Assembly: GCA_964393615.1 (NCBI GenBank)
Contig: CAYMUR010000020.1
Coordinates: forward strand, 1-64,000
Direction of reading: 5' to 3'
From: CAYMUR01 sp964393615
GTDB taxonomy: Bacteria > Planctomycetota > Planctomycetia > Pirellulales > Pirellulaceae
Length of the DNA stretch: 64,000 nucleotides
Below, in pieces: positions 16,102 to 25,157 of the stretch. Both the position numbers and the translations under genes were made by a program. The stretch's first letter is position 1, and every line of letters begins with the position of its first letter. The notes beneath the pieces were generated by a model that saw nothing but the letters and a program-made list of their open reading frames with translations, was not told the origin of the DNA and made no database searches.

Positions 16102-16920
16102 ATGATTAAATCTTGTGCAACGATTAGCCTGGTCACGCAAGCTCGGGGTGGACCGTTTGTCTTTTGGGATGATCTGGCAGGCAGTTGTCGCACCGCGGGG
16201 GAACTGGGATTTGATGCTGTCGAAATATTTGCACCATCGCCGGAAACGGTGTCGCAGGACCAATTGTCATTGCTACTTGAACAAAATGGATTACAGCTTG
16301 CTGCTGTTGGAACTGGTGCAGGGTGGGTGATACATCGTCTCAGTTTAACGGATGTTGAGGCGACGGTTCGTGACCGGGCCAAGGAGTTTATTCGCTCGAT
16401 GATCGATTTTGGTGGACGATGCGGAGCCCCGGCGATCATCGGATCCATGCAGGGATGTTGGAGTACCGCGGTAGACCGTGATACAGCGTTTACCTATTTG
16501 TCAGATGCACTGAATGAACTGGGCCAGTACGCAAAACAATACAATGTTGCACTGATCTATGAACCACTTAACCGGTATGAGACAAACCTGGTCAATACCG
16601 TTGCCGATGGAGTAGCGCTTCTCAAGATGCTGTCGACGGATAATGTTAAGCTGCTGCTGGATCTTTTTCACATGAATATCGAAGAGTCCGATCTGGCCCA
16701 TGCTATTCGCCAAGGAGGCGATTTTGTGGGCCATCTTCATTTTGTTGATTCCAATCGTCAGGCAGCGGGTCGGGGTCACCTGGACTATCAACCGATCGCA
16801 ACCGCGTTAAAGGACATTGGATATGCAGGTTATGCTTCAGCCGAAGCGTTACCACTTCCTGGGCCAGACGAGGCAGCTCGGAAAACAATCGAAACCTATC
16901 AAAAATATTTAAGTGAATAA
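16102..16920 (+). CDS. Sugar phosphate isomerase/epimerase-like TIM-barrel enzyme
   Basis: The 272-residue protein belongs to the xylose-isomerase-like TIM-barrel superfamily that includes hydroxypyruvate isomerases and ketose epimerases. Metal-binding positions are suggested by Glu in VALIYEPLNRYE, Asp-His in LLLDLFHMNIEE, His in GHLHFVDSNR and Glu in YASAEALPLPG, the order expected for this fold. ATG 16102 is preferred because the family starts at this point; frames from 16054 or 16063 are possible and no start has a strong ribosome site. It is 90 bases after the dehydrogenase gene. It probably interconverts a keto sugar made or used by the neighbouring enzymes. Confidence 0.82.
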   Translation: MIKSCATISLVTQARGGPFVFWDDLAGSCRTAGELGFDAVEIFAPSPETVSQDQLSLLLEQNGLQLAAVGTGAGWVIHRLSLTDVEATVRDRAKEFIRSMIDFGGRCGAPAIIGSMQGCWSTAVDRDTAFTYLSDALNELGQYAKQYNVALIYEPLNRYETNLVNTVADGVALLKMLSTDNVKLLLDLFHMNIEESDLAHAIRQGGDFVGHLHFVDSNRQAAGRGHLDYQPIATALKDIGYAGYASAEALPLPGPDEAARKTIETYQKYLSE

Positions 16921-17081
16921 CAACGAGCTGATCAGCGCGTGTTGCATTCGATTTCACTGCAATCTGGCAGACACCAAGAAGGTTGTAACAATGGTGCCTA
17001 CGATCAAGGAACCGATCGTGTACTCGCTCGGCAAAGAATTATAGTATTGCCTGGAAAGAAACATCGTTAGAGAGACGACCT

Positions 17082-17792
17082 ATGAGTGACTTGCAAGTCC
17101 TGGCTAAACTCGCAAAAATCCGTACGCCCATTATTTACGATACGGTAGAACGATTTGGTGTACGGTCTCGTACGGATGGGATTATGGATACAAGCATCCG
17201 GACATTGTTGCCGGACCTTGGTCCCATGGTTGGATATGCTTGTACAGGGAAAGTTGTAGGGACACTACCATTGGCCGAAGGAGAGCGTAAGCTGAGGTCG
17301 GACGAAGTGTGGAATTATGTGCAACAGTCTCCCAGTCCGTCAGTGATGGTTGTACAGGATCTCGACCAACCGCCTGCTCGTTGCTGTGCCTGGGGAGATG
17401 TGGCAGCAAGTATATTTTTACAACTTGGCGGTGTGGGAGCTGTTACCAATGGTGGGGTACGAGACTTGCCAGAAGTTGCGGAATTAGGGTTTCAATTGTG
17501 CGCACCTGCTCCAGTTGTGGGACATGCCTACACGCGCTGGGTTGAAATGAATACGCCGGTAACGGTGGGATCACTTGTTGTTTATCCAGGTGATCTCATT
17601 CATGCTGATGAACATGGACTAATGACAATTCCTCGCGAAATCAATTTGCACGAATTATGTGAATTTATTGACACATTTCTTGCTAGTGAAAAAACAATTG
17701 TTGATTATTGTCAGCAGGATGGTTTCGACTTGAAGCAGCTTGGTCAATTGGTGGACGAGCATGAGGCTCGTATCTTAGATCCACGGCAATAA
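17082..17792 (+). CDS. RraA-family protein, probable 2-keto acid aldolase
   Basis: The 236-residue protein has the RraA/HMG-aldolase fold. The metal and substrate motif GGVRDLPEVAELGF near 122-136 contains the Arg-Asp pair used by the aldolase members, and the preceding segment CCAWGDVAASIFLQLGGVG is typical. In such clusters these proteins cleave 4-hydroxy-2-keto acids to pyruvate or oxaloacetate, or decarboxylate them. True RNase E regulators are shorter (about 160 residues) and come from other contexts, so the enzyme role is more likely. It sits between the isomerase-like and aldo/keto reductase genes. Confidence 0.82.
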   Translation: MSDLQVLAKLAKIRTPIIYDTVERFGVRSRTDGIMDTSIRTLLPDLGPMVGYACTGKVVGTLPLAEGERKLRSDEVWNYVQQSPSPSVMVVQDLDQPPARCCAWGDVAASIFLQLGGVGAVTNGGVRDLPEVAELGFQLCAPAPVVGHAYTRWVEMNTPVTVGSLVVYPGDLIHADEHGLMTIPREINLHELCEFIDTFLASEKTIVDYCQQDGFDLKQLGQLVDEHEARILDPRQ

Positions 17793-17899
17793 AAGGACGA
17801 ACGGCTGTGTTATGAATGTTACCCGACCGTTTTATCGGTAAATATGTTGGTAACGCCAGAAGAGAAATATCAACGATATTTTGCTGAGGGAACCTGAGA

Positions 17900-18844
17900 A
17901 TGCAGTATCGTGAGCTTGGTAAGACTGGACTCAAGCTACCCGTGTTAAGCTTCGGAGCGTCGCCTTTGGGACAAGAGTTTCGTCCGGTGGATGTGACGGT
18001 AGCCCTGAAGGCTGTTCGAGCGGCGCTCGATGTTGGCATGACTTTTATCGACACCTCACCTTACTATGGCCGCGGCATGTCCGAAGTATTGTTGGGAATG
18101 GCTTTGCGAGATGTACCACGAGCATCTTATATTCTAGGGACCAAGTTAGGACGTTACGATGTGGCACATTTTGACTTTTCGGCAAAACGTGTCGTCGAAA
18201 GCGTGGATGTCAGCTTGCATCGAATGGGTGTCGACTATCTGGACATTTGTCTTTGTCACGACATTGAATTTGTGGAGATATCTCAGATTATAGAAGAAAC
18301 GTTACCAGCATTGCGCAGAGTGCAACAGCAAGGCAAAGTGCGTTTCGTTGGCATCTCGGGCTATCCCATGAAGATTTTTCATGACGTACTTTGTCGCACG
18401 GAATTGGATGTTGTTCTGTCCTATAATCATTACACATTGCAGAACAATATGTTTAGTGACATGGTGCCATACTTGCAACAAAAAGGTGTCGGCATAATGA
18501 ATGCGGCACCGTTTTCAGCCAGATTGCTCACCAATGACAAGCTTCCATCGTGGCACAAAGCATCGGACGAAGTCAGAACGATCTGTCGCAAAGCTGCTGC
18601 GCATTGCCATTCGAAAGGTATTGACATTGCGCAACTTGCCTTGCAATTTTCTATTGCAAATCCAGAGATGACGACATGTATTACTGGTTCGGCGAATCCA
18701 GATCGTATCCGACAGTGGATCGAGTGGTCGGAAATGCCGTTGGACCAACAACTTTTTCAGGAAGTCGAAAAGATCCTCGAACCTATCCACAACTGGTTTT
18801 ATATCGAAGGGTGTCCAGAGAACAATGATCCTATGAGCCAGTGA
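17900..18844 (+). CDS. Aldo/keto reductase, L-galactose/L-fucose dehydrogenase-like
   Basis: The 314-residue NAD(P)-dependent (beta/alpha)8 enzyme has the family opening FGASPLGQEF. The catalytic tetrad is visible as Asp and Tyr in DTSPYYGRG, Lys in ILGTKLGR and His in ICLCHDIEF. The YGRGMSEVLLG segment and overall length match the plant-type L-galactose dehydrogenase group, which oxidises sugars at C1 to lactones. GAGGG lies a suitable distance before ATG 17900. It closes the dehydrogenase, isomerase-like and RraA-like series, so an L-galactose or L-fucose type degradation route is plausible but unproven. Confidence 0.83.
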   Translation: MQYRELGKTGLKLPVLSFGASPLGQEFRPVDVTVALKAVRAALDVGMTFIDTSPYYGRGMSEVLLGMALRDVPRASYILGTKLGRYDVAHFDFSAKRVVESVDVSLHRMGVDYLDICLCHDIEFVEISQIIEETLPALRRVQQQGKVRFVGISGYPMKIFHDVLCRTELDVVLSYNHYTLQNNMFSDMVPYLQQKGVGIMNAAPFSARLLTNDKLPSWHKASDEVRTICRKAAAHCHSKGIDIAQLALQFSIANPEMTTCITGSANPDRIRQWIEWSEMPLDQQLFQEVEKILEPIHNWFYIEGCPENNDPMSQ

Positions 18845-18928
18845 CAAGAAGTAAAAAGGGTGCTGAATAGGGTTCGGCGAATCAAATTCCATCACCTATG
18901 AGAAGTGGAGATACCAGAAAGGAAAATA

Positions 18929-19183
18929 GTGGTCGAAGTCATTCCGTTGTTGCTCACAATAATCCAATTCTATTCCTTGGTGCTGTTAGCGAGGATTATC
19001 CTGACCTGGATTCCGAACATTGATCGTTCCAATGTAATTGTCCAGTTTCTTTTTCAGATTACCGATCCTGTCCTGGAGCCGATCCGTCGGGCTCTTCCGG
19101 CCACGGAGATGATTGACTTTTCACCATTGATTGTCTTTGTCGTACTTCGCATCTTGCAAAGTGTCTTGATGCAAATGACTTGA
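18929..19183 (+). CDS. YggT-family membrane protein
   Basis: The protein of about 84 residues has two hydrophobic helices. The first carries the family motif LVLLARIILTWIPN, and the second part includes the characteristic ITDPVLEPIRRALP and FSPLIVFVVLRIL. YggT proteins are inner-membrane proteins linked to osmotic stress, cell shape or division-site assembly in different bacteria. I chose GTG 18929 because AAAGGA lies 6 bases upstream; a GTG at 18905 in the same frame adds eight residues. It follows the sugar cluster by about 85 bases but is unrelated to it. Confidence 0.85.
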   Translation: MVEVIPLLLTIIQFYSLVLLARIILTWIPNIDRSNVIVQFLFQITDPVLEPIRRALPATEMIDFSPLIVFVVLRILQSVLMQMT

Positions 19184-19218
19184 TCTGGCGGTTTCGCATC
19201 TCGAACGGACCACGCCCA

Positions 19219-21150
19219 TTAGGATCGGGGGCCATAGATGGGTAGGGGCAGACCTGATTCCAAAGCACCGATATCAGGGGCAGAGCCCGTATAGTGGTCA
19301 TTGACATTAGGTAACCGGCCTGCAGCATTCACAGCTGCGGAATTCTCTTTCAAACGAAAATCGACGGAATCAGGATGATAGACCACGTGAGGGCGACTGG
19401 GATCGGGGCGTCTGACGTCGATGAAAATATCATAGTCCAGTTCCACGCCGTGTTGTTCCTGTCCGGTTGCCTGACGGAATGCATCCAAGGTCTGATAAGC
19501 TCCTCCGCTGTTTTGGCCAGGTTCAAAATTGCGTAGCGCTGTTCCCGTAGGTGCCTCCCATACATATTGCGGCCGGTTGTTTTGATTCGGTCGATAACCG
19601 TTGTAATCCAGAGACGAATATGCAGTATGAGTTTGAGAGTTCATAATGGATTTGTCAGGATGATCCGTTCCCAGAAACAAGTTGTTTCGATAATGCACAT
19701 TGGAACCATTAATGGCGCCCATATTTTCAGTGAGAAACGTATTGTGATAGACCAAGACACCTGCCGGATGGGCTCCCCCAAATTTCAAAGCTCCGCCCAA
19801 AGGAACGTGGTAAACCAAATTGCGAATAAAATAGGCAGGGCCACCAAAAACAGGTTGAGCACTCAATCCATAATGTGCCGCATTGAATCCTCGGTTGCGT
19901 AAGACACGAATATTGTGAGTACCTCCATCCGCTTCGATAAAATCGTCCACCATCAAGAAAATATCATTGTTGTAAATATCAATAGCGACGCTTTTGTTGG
20001 ACTGTTTTGGCTCCGGTGAACCATGAGTGCAAACACAAATTCCATCATGAAAGTAGGCCACATAATTGTGGCAAATGACGTGTCCCTGTCCATAAACCTT
20101 GATGCCATAATATGACTTGAGGGGGCTGGCTCCGTAAATTCCGGGGTTGGACCAACCATTCAGGCGAAAAGGGTCGTCACGTCCAATCAATATGTTGTCA
20201 GCGATATAAAAGTTTTTGGAACCGGCATACTCGTTCATGACACCAATACCTACGTTTTCCAGGCGACACTGTTTTACGACAAGACCACTGCATCCCAGGA
20301 CATCTTTGAGTCCCGTGTAAAAAGCAATATTGGTATTACGAATGGTGAGCCCTTCGAAGTAGTTGTAGTCCGCAGCCATTACATCGAAGAGCCGATAAGC
20401 ACCGTTACCATCAAAAATGACCTCGCCGTCACCAGCTGCGCGAATAACGATTGGCTTCTCGGCAGTCCCGTCGATCGTGAGTACATATGTCCCATGAAAT
20501 GGGGTTTGTAATGGGTCGACATAGTTCGAAAAATCTGCTTTGTAAAGCCCGGCATGAACTTCGATGATATCTCCAGGTTGTACTTTTTGTTCACGTACGA
20601 CACTCCAATCTCCCAGGCCTGGGCCATAGTACGCCTCTTTTAGGCCCGTAAACGAAGGTTGCTGTCGAGAGCCGCGGTAGCCGGGTGGATACACGTGAAG
20701 TACACGACCCTCGGAATAGGCTTGTGGGACGGATCGTGTACGCACAAAGCATTGCTGTTGATTTTGTCCATGCACACCATCTGAATCTGACATGACCAAA
20801 CGACATTCATATTCCATGTTGGCCTGAAGATCAAAAATACTTCCGGCAAACATGCGAGGTGTCCAATACTCCAAAAATTCTCGACTTCGCCAAACCTTTT
20901 CGTCACCGATCCGCAGCAGTGGTAATGCTTTACGCCACGCCAAATCACCAGTTTTTCGGTATTCGACGGAGACGGTTGCGTTGTGGTTGTCGTCTCCTTG
21001 AATGTTCCATTCAAATCCCAGGCAGTGAAGGGTTGCTGGTTCGATGATAAAAGAACCTCCTGTGACAGCGTTTTCAGCCAATGAATGTCCTGCAAAGCTG
21101 CCGTTGATGAAGCCAAGCAGGCCGAAAATCCACAGGTAACGGATGTGCAT
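19219..21150 (-). CDS. Secreted right-handed parallel beta-helix protein
   Basis: The 643-residue protein starts with a signal peptide (MHIRYLWIFGLLGFINGSFA). About 130 residues of beta-rich sequence follow, then a long parallel beta-helix with repeats such as YNYFEGLTIRNTNIAFYTGL and CSGLVVKQCRLENVGIGVMN. This fold is used by pectate lyases, alginate lyases and polysaccharide-binding proteins. No catalytic site can be identified with confidence, so lyase activity is only possible. It is convergent with yggT and divergent from the opine-dehydrogenase-like gene. Confidence 0.78.
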   Translation of the reverse strand: MHIRYLWIFGLLGFINGSFAGHSLAENAVTGGSFIIEPATLHCLGFEWNIQGDDNHNATVSVEYRKTGDLAWRKALPLLRIGDEKVWRSREFLEYWTPRMFAGSIFDLQANMEYECRLVMSDSDGVHGQNQQQCFVRTRSVPQAYSEGRVLHVYPPGYRGSRQQPSFTGLKEAYYGPGLGDWSVVREQKVQPGDIIEVHAGLYKADFSNYVDPLQTPFHGTYVLTIDGTAEKPIVIRAAGDGEVIFDGNGAYRLFDVMAADYNYFEGLTIRNTNIAFYTGLKDVLGCSGLVVKQCRLENVGIGVMNEYAGSKNFYIADNILIGRDDPFRLNGWSNPGIYGASPLKSYYGIKVYGQGHVICHNYVAYFHDGICVCTHGSPEPKQSNKSVAIDIYNNDIFLMVDDFIEADGGTHNIRVLRNRGFNAAHYGLSAQPVFGGPAYFIRNLVYHVPLGGALKFGGAHPAGVLVYHNTFLTENMGAINGSNVHYRNNLFLGTDHPDKSIMNSQTHTAYSSLDYNGYRPNQNNRPQYVWEAPTGTALRNFEPGQNSGGAYQTLDAFRQATGQEQHGVELDYDIFIDVRRPDPSRPHVVYHPDSVDFRLKENSAAVNAAGRLPNVNDHYTGSAPDIGALESGLPLPIYGPRS

Positions 21151-21421
21151 GTCAGTATCCTCTCAATGTCAAAACGATGCATAGTCTACAAAATTAGAGA
21201 CAAGGAAGACTTTCATTATTGAATCTAATGCATCCTCGTCAAATCCCAGCCTGTACAATGCACCACGTTTTCGTTTAAATACCAACAAGTTCCGTTGTCC
21301 CGTGAACTGCTGGAAAATCCTGGTATCGGTCATGGCAGCTCCATCGTGTCCAATCACGCTTCTTAGTCGGTTTTGGGCCAGTAGAATGCGATCCATCCTC
21401 CCCTGCAAATGGTGAATTAAC

Positions 21422-22516
21422 ATGATTTCGGCATCCATTGTTGTTTTAGGTGGCGGGAATACGGCATTTTCGGTAGCAGCCAATTTGTCGCTGCAAGGTG
21501 TGCGAGTTACGCTTTGCGAATTACCAGAATTTCGGCAGACGATTGAACCGATTTCCCAGACGGGTGAAATTATTCTGGATGGTGTTGCTCAGCAAGGTAC
21601 CGCACCACTTCAGTTGGTTACTACCAATTTTGCAGAAGCGCTGGCTGAAAATGAATTAATCTTGTTGATTGTCCCAGCCTATGGCCACCGCGCATTTGCC
21701 AAAGCGTGTGCGCCACACCTGCGTCAGGGACAGGTGGTTGTTCTGATGCCGGGCACGTTGGGCAGCCTGGAATTCGTGCATATTCTTCGTCAACAAGGTA
21801 CTGCGCCTGGAGTTGTTGTTGCCGAGGTCGACACCGCACCTTATGTTTGTCGAAAAATGTCGGCTACGAGTGCTCAAATCTGGGGTGTGGTCAGTGGTCT
21901 GGGCCTGGGAGTCTGGCCAGCGAAAGAAAGCGAACGAGTACGGAGCTTACTGGAGCCGCTTTTCCCAGGACTACAGATGTACGACCATGTAGTTGCCGCA
22001 GGGCTGGCCTCCATGAATCCGGTGGTTCATCCGGCAGGTGTACTACTAAACGCTGGCCGGATTGAATATTCGCGTGGTGATTTTTATTTTTACGAAGAAG
22101 GTGTAACGCCTAGTGTATGTCGTCTCATTTACGCGGTTGATCAGGAACGCCGTGCGGTTGCCAAGGCACTCGATGTGGAGTTGCCGGCCGTTGACGAAGC
22201 TTTTCATCAGGCAGGTTTTGGTCCCCAAGGTGACTTGTGGGCTACCATTAATGGAAGCCGAATGCTTACCCAACTGCGGGCACCGGGTGTTTTAGGCAAT
22301 CGCTGGCTGACGGAAGATGTACCCTATGGCCTGGCAGCGTGGGCCAAGCTTGGAGAACAATTGCAGGTGAATTGTCCGATTATGAAAAGCGTCGTCGATC
22401 TCAATTCGGCGATGATGGGAACTGATTTTTGGACACAGGCGCGGGATCCTGAGCAGCTTGGAATCGCGGGGCTTACTAAGGAGCAATTATTACGATTTTT
22501 GAATTCCGGCGACTAA
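21422..22516 (+). CDS. Opine/octopine dehydrogenase-like NAD(P)-dependent oxidoreductase
   Basis: The 364-residue protein opens with a Rossmann motif IVVLGGGNTAFSVAANL at 6-22. It has the C-terminal helical domain of the octopine/nopaline dehydrogenase family, with GLASMNPVVHPAGVLLNAGR near 200 and the H-P pair used by these enzymes. Members condense an amino acid with a 2-keto acid or act on related hydroxy acids. The substrate here is unknown. The gene stands alone between a divergent and a convergent gene, and ATG 21422 has no strong ribosome site. Confidence 0.8.
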   Translation: MISASIVVLGGGNTAFSVAANLSLQGVRVTLCELPEFRQTIEPISQTGEIILDGVAQQGTAPLQLVTTNFAEALAENELILLIVPAYGHRAFAKACAPHLRQGQVVVLMPGTLGSLEFVHILRQQGTAPGVVVAEVDTAPYVCRKMSATSAQIWGVVSGLGLGVWPAKESERVRSLLEPLFPGLQMYDHVVAAGLASMNPVVHPAGVLLNAGRIEYSRGDFYFYEEGVTPSVCRLIYAVDQERRAVAKALDVELPAVDEAFHQAGFGPQGDLWATINGSRMLTQLRAPGVLGNRWLTEDVPYGLAAWAKLGEQLQVNCPIMKSVVDLNSAMMGTDFWTQARDPEQLGIAGLTKEQLLRFLNSGD

Positions 22517-22588
22517 CAACTGGAAAAGTAGAATCGTTGACCAGTGGCTGAGCGACAGCGGGTGGTACAGAGTTACCACGGGACTTTC

Positions 22589-23665
22589 TTAACCGCGCCA
22601 ATTGCAATGCTCACACGTTGCAACACCGGGCTCGTCCGCAATGAATTGCTCGAAGCTTTCCCACGGTGGAAGATCGTTGGCAGCACAGCGATGATAATCA
22701 CGAATAACACCACGGTACGCAGGGCAGGTAGTTTGGATTTCTTTCGAGGGCTCAAAAATAACCGGTTTGATTGCCTGGTGTGATTGTTCCAGTAGTTGTT
22801 TCCAGGCCGTGCCGTCTGGATTGGTCTCCCAGGCAGCTAGCATCCGCGCCGTTTTCAGCCTAGCATCTTGTTCGGGGTCGTAGACATTGCCATGGGGACG
22901 AAGCACAAGACACCAGGGATCATCTGTCGTTGCGATCCAAAGCAGCGAGGCAAATTGTCGTACTGAAATTGCCAAGCAGGTTGCAGCACCAATCTGTACC
23001 GTCCGAATCATGCCAGCCTTGAGAAATATGTCGTGCAGCATTTCGGGGTAACGGTATTGGATTCGTCGGCCACTGGTCGTGTAGGTAGCATGACGATGAG
23101 CAGGATCGATAGCCGAAAGGTATGAGACGTTACGGACGTCTTCTACGGCATGGAAGTTCGTAATACTGTTAACAGGAACACCCAGTAGAAGGATCGTTCC
23201 GTCTACTTCCAGCAGCCGAAAAAAAGGCGAATCCTTTCCACATGGAGTGGGACTATGACGATGGCCTGACAATAGCTGGCCAGCTGCAGCGCCGATACCT
23301 ACCCAGGAATGAGTTGGATGGCAGCTGCGCAGCGCGTCAGGTTGCTGACGGACTGTTTCCCCGAGAATACCCGTGTAGCCACGCTCGTGACTGGGGCAGA
23401 AATCCTGTGGGCATTGAGCCTTGCATTCTTGCAGCGCGTAATAATCCGAGCGAATAGCGTCACGGAAAGAAGGGATCAAGACGGCGCCTTTTTCACCTGC
23501 AATCTCACGAATTGCATCGACGACCGTTTGCGGCCCTCCGCGGACATGGCCGAATTTGGAGAGGGACGCATGAATCATTAAATGGCAAGTCGGCTGCAGA
23601 CCTATCTGGACAAGGCCGTCTATGATTGTCGAGGTAGTCACCTCAGCTGGCTGAGAGTTATTCAT
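22589..23665 (-). CDS. AAC(3)/YokD-fold N-acetyltransferase
   Basis: The 358-residue protein has the aminoglycoside 3-N-acetyltransferase fold. Visible motifs are MIHASLSKFGHVRGGPQTVV near 30 and RSCHPTHSWVGIGAAA near 115, with GKDSPFF and LLGVPVNSITNFHAVED further on. They form the acetyl-CoA pocket and the conserved His-Glu region of the family. Many environmental members do not act on antibiotics, so a resistance role should not be assumed. I chose ATG 23665 (MNNSQPAE) over a start at 23758 because the upstream extension does not look like the family. A C-terminal cysteine pair, CEHC, is an unusual addition. Confidence 0.75.
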   Translation of the reverse strand: MNNSQPAEVTTSTIIDGLVQIGLQPTCHLMIHASLSKFGHVRGGPQTVVDAIREIAGEKGAVLIPSFRDAIRSDYYALQECKAQCPQDFCPSHERGYTGILGETVRQQPDALRSCHPTHSWVGIGAAAGQLLSGHRHSPTPCGKDSPFFRLLEVDGTILLLGVPVNSITNFHAVEDVRNVSYLSAIDPAHRHATYTTSGRRIQYRYPEMLHDIFLKAGMIRTVQIGAATCLAISVRQFASLLWIATTDDPWCLVLRPHGNVYDPEQDARLKTARMLAAWETNPDGTAWKQLLEQSHQAIKPVIFEPSKEIQTTCPAYRGVIRDYHRCAANDLPPWESFEQFIADEPGVATCEHCNWRG

Positions 23666-24220
23666 ACGGAGTATTTCTGCATTAGAAGTCAACCGGTTGA
23701 TATCCGCGATTCCCATTTCTGAGATCGTCTTTTTGAATTTTAGTTTCCCCGCCCGCATGTTACCAGAGTCCAGGCACGATGCGGTGCTACATTACGTCAC
23801 TTGTGGTGGTGGACGTTCTGGATCTGGATTGGGACTGGATCTTCCGGCTGCCGGTCCTGTTGTTGTTGGATATTTTGTAACAGGCCACCAGGGATGGCAT
23901 TATTGATAATCACCTAACTCAGGTGTTCAAAATGGAGCTGTTCGTCTTCGGTCAAGCAATATTTCAGACATGGAACGTCCAGGATCCACAGTATCGTCTG
24001 GATTTGGTCGAGGTGGATATCTATTCAACCGTCATTTTCCAGATCAATCCGACCCGTCGTTCGACGACTTGCAGCGCGCCGCATGATAAAACGAAAAGAG
24101 TCAACCTTCCACTCAACGTAAACTAACATAGGTTAAAGTTGGACCAAACAAATCATCTTCTGAGTGAAAAGGTGCCGCCGCCTAAAGGAAAAAAGGCGTC
24201 GAATGATACGATGTGTCGAA
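23666..24220. other. Intergenic region without a supported gene
   Basis: About 555 bases separate the AAC(3)-like gene from the truB stop. Short plus-strand frames (69 codons from 23697, 67 codons from 23923) and short minus-strand frames exist, but none has a ribosome site, a recognisable domain or a natural composition. I see no terminator hairpin or tRNA. It may hold the promoter for the acetyltransferase gene. Confidence 0.5.
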
Positions 24221-25087
24221 CTAGCTCGGTATCAAGTTGCGAAGTGGCCCCCAACCGTCTTTGCGACGCACAAGAATAGCACAAAGTTGACCGCTCGAAT
24301 CGACGGCGGCAATCTTTTCTTCGGCATCTCCCTGAACGCTTTCGATCGACTGTCCGCGTTGGATGTTTTCCAATTCGAGCTGATTGATATGAACCTGGCG
24401 CAGCATGGTGACGGCATTCGTCATGGGGAGCAGGCAGGACGATAAACTTGTGGAAGTCAGCTGGTTCATTTCACAGGCGTCTTGCACCCGAAAATCGCCA
24501 ATGGAAGTTCGTTCCAGGGACGACATGACGGCCGCTGTTCCCATCTCATTGGCGATATCACGACCTAGCGATCGAATGTAGGTGCCACTACCACAACCAA
24601 TGTCAAGCGTCAGTTCCGGGTAACGGTAGTTTGCTAAGTGCAAGGTATGGATCGTTACTTGGCGGGGTGAAAGCTCAAAAGGGATATTGCGCCGAGCCAG
24701 CTGGTAGGCTCTACGGCCACCGACGCTCAATGCAGAAAATTTAGGGGGTACCTGCTGAATGGAACCAGTGAACAGAGGCAATGTTGCTGTGACCTCGTCA
24801 TAGGTTGGCTGGTGAGGAGTATCGAGAACAACGATTTGTCCCTCGATATCTTCCGTATCACTTCGTTGTCCGAGAATAAACGTAGCCCGGTATTGTTTGG
24901 GCATCTGTTGTACAAATTCGATTAACCTTGTGGCTGTCCCAACACAGACCACCAGGACTCCGGATGCCAGCGGATCCAAAGTCCCAGCATGTCCAACTTT
25001 TAGAGGGCGCACAAACTGTTGAATGTGATTAACGACGTCACGTGACGTTTTGCCCGACGGTTTGTTGACGTTCAATAAGCCACGCAT
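24221..25087 (-). CDS. truB: tRNA pseudouridine(55) synthase TruB
   Basis: The 288-residue protein makes pseudouridine at position 55 in the T-loop of tRNAs. The opening GLLNVNKPSGKTSRDVVNHI and the catalytic aspartate Asp38 in GHAGTLDPLASGVLVV are family hallmarks. GRRAYQLARRNI and GCGSGTYIRSLGRDI follow in the usual order. Length is normal. It stands apart from rbfA and infB, its usual partners elsewhere. Confidence 0.95.
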   Translation of the reverse strand: MRGLLNVNKPSGKTSRDVVNHIQQFVRPLKVGHAGTLDPLASGVLVVCVGTATRLIEFVQQMPKQYRATFILGQRSDTEDIEGQIVVLDTPHQPTYDEVTATLPLFTGSIQQVPPKFSALSVGGRRAYQLARRNIPFELSPRQVTIHTLHLANYRYPELTLDIGCGSGTYIRSLGRDIANEMGTAAVMSSLERTSIGDFRVQDACEMNQLTSTSLSSCLLPMTNAVTMLRQVHINQLELENIQRGQSIESVQGDAEEKIAAVDSSGQLCAILVRRKDGWGPLRNLIPS

Positions 25088-25157
25088 AGTATTGAGTGCC
25101 GCGGAAATCGCTCTCGTAAGGTCACCGATTTGATTCGATTAGCTTGAATCGCTTAAC

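Noticed and set aside
22589..23665. Antibiotic-resistance gene of AAC(3) type
   Set aside because: The fold is shared by many environmental acetyltransferases and the context shows no resistance or mobile genes.
23697..24126. Two short plus-strand frames in the gap between AAC(3)-like gene and truB
   Set aside because: They have no ribosome site, no domain and no natural amino-acid composition.
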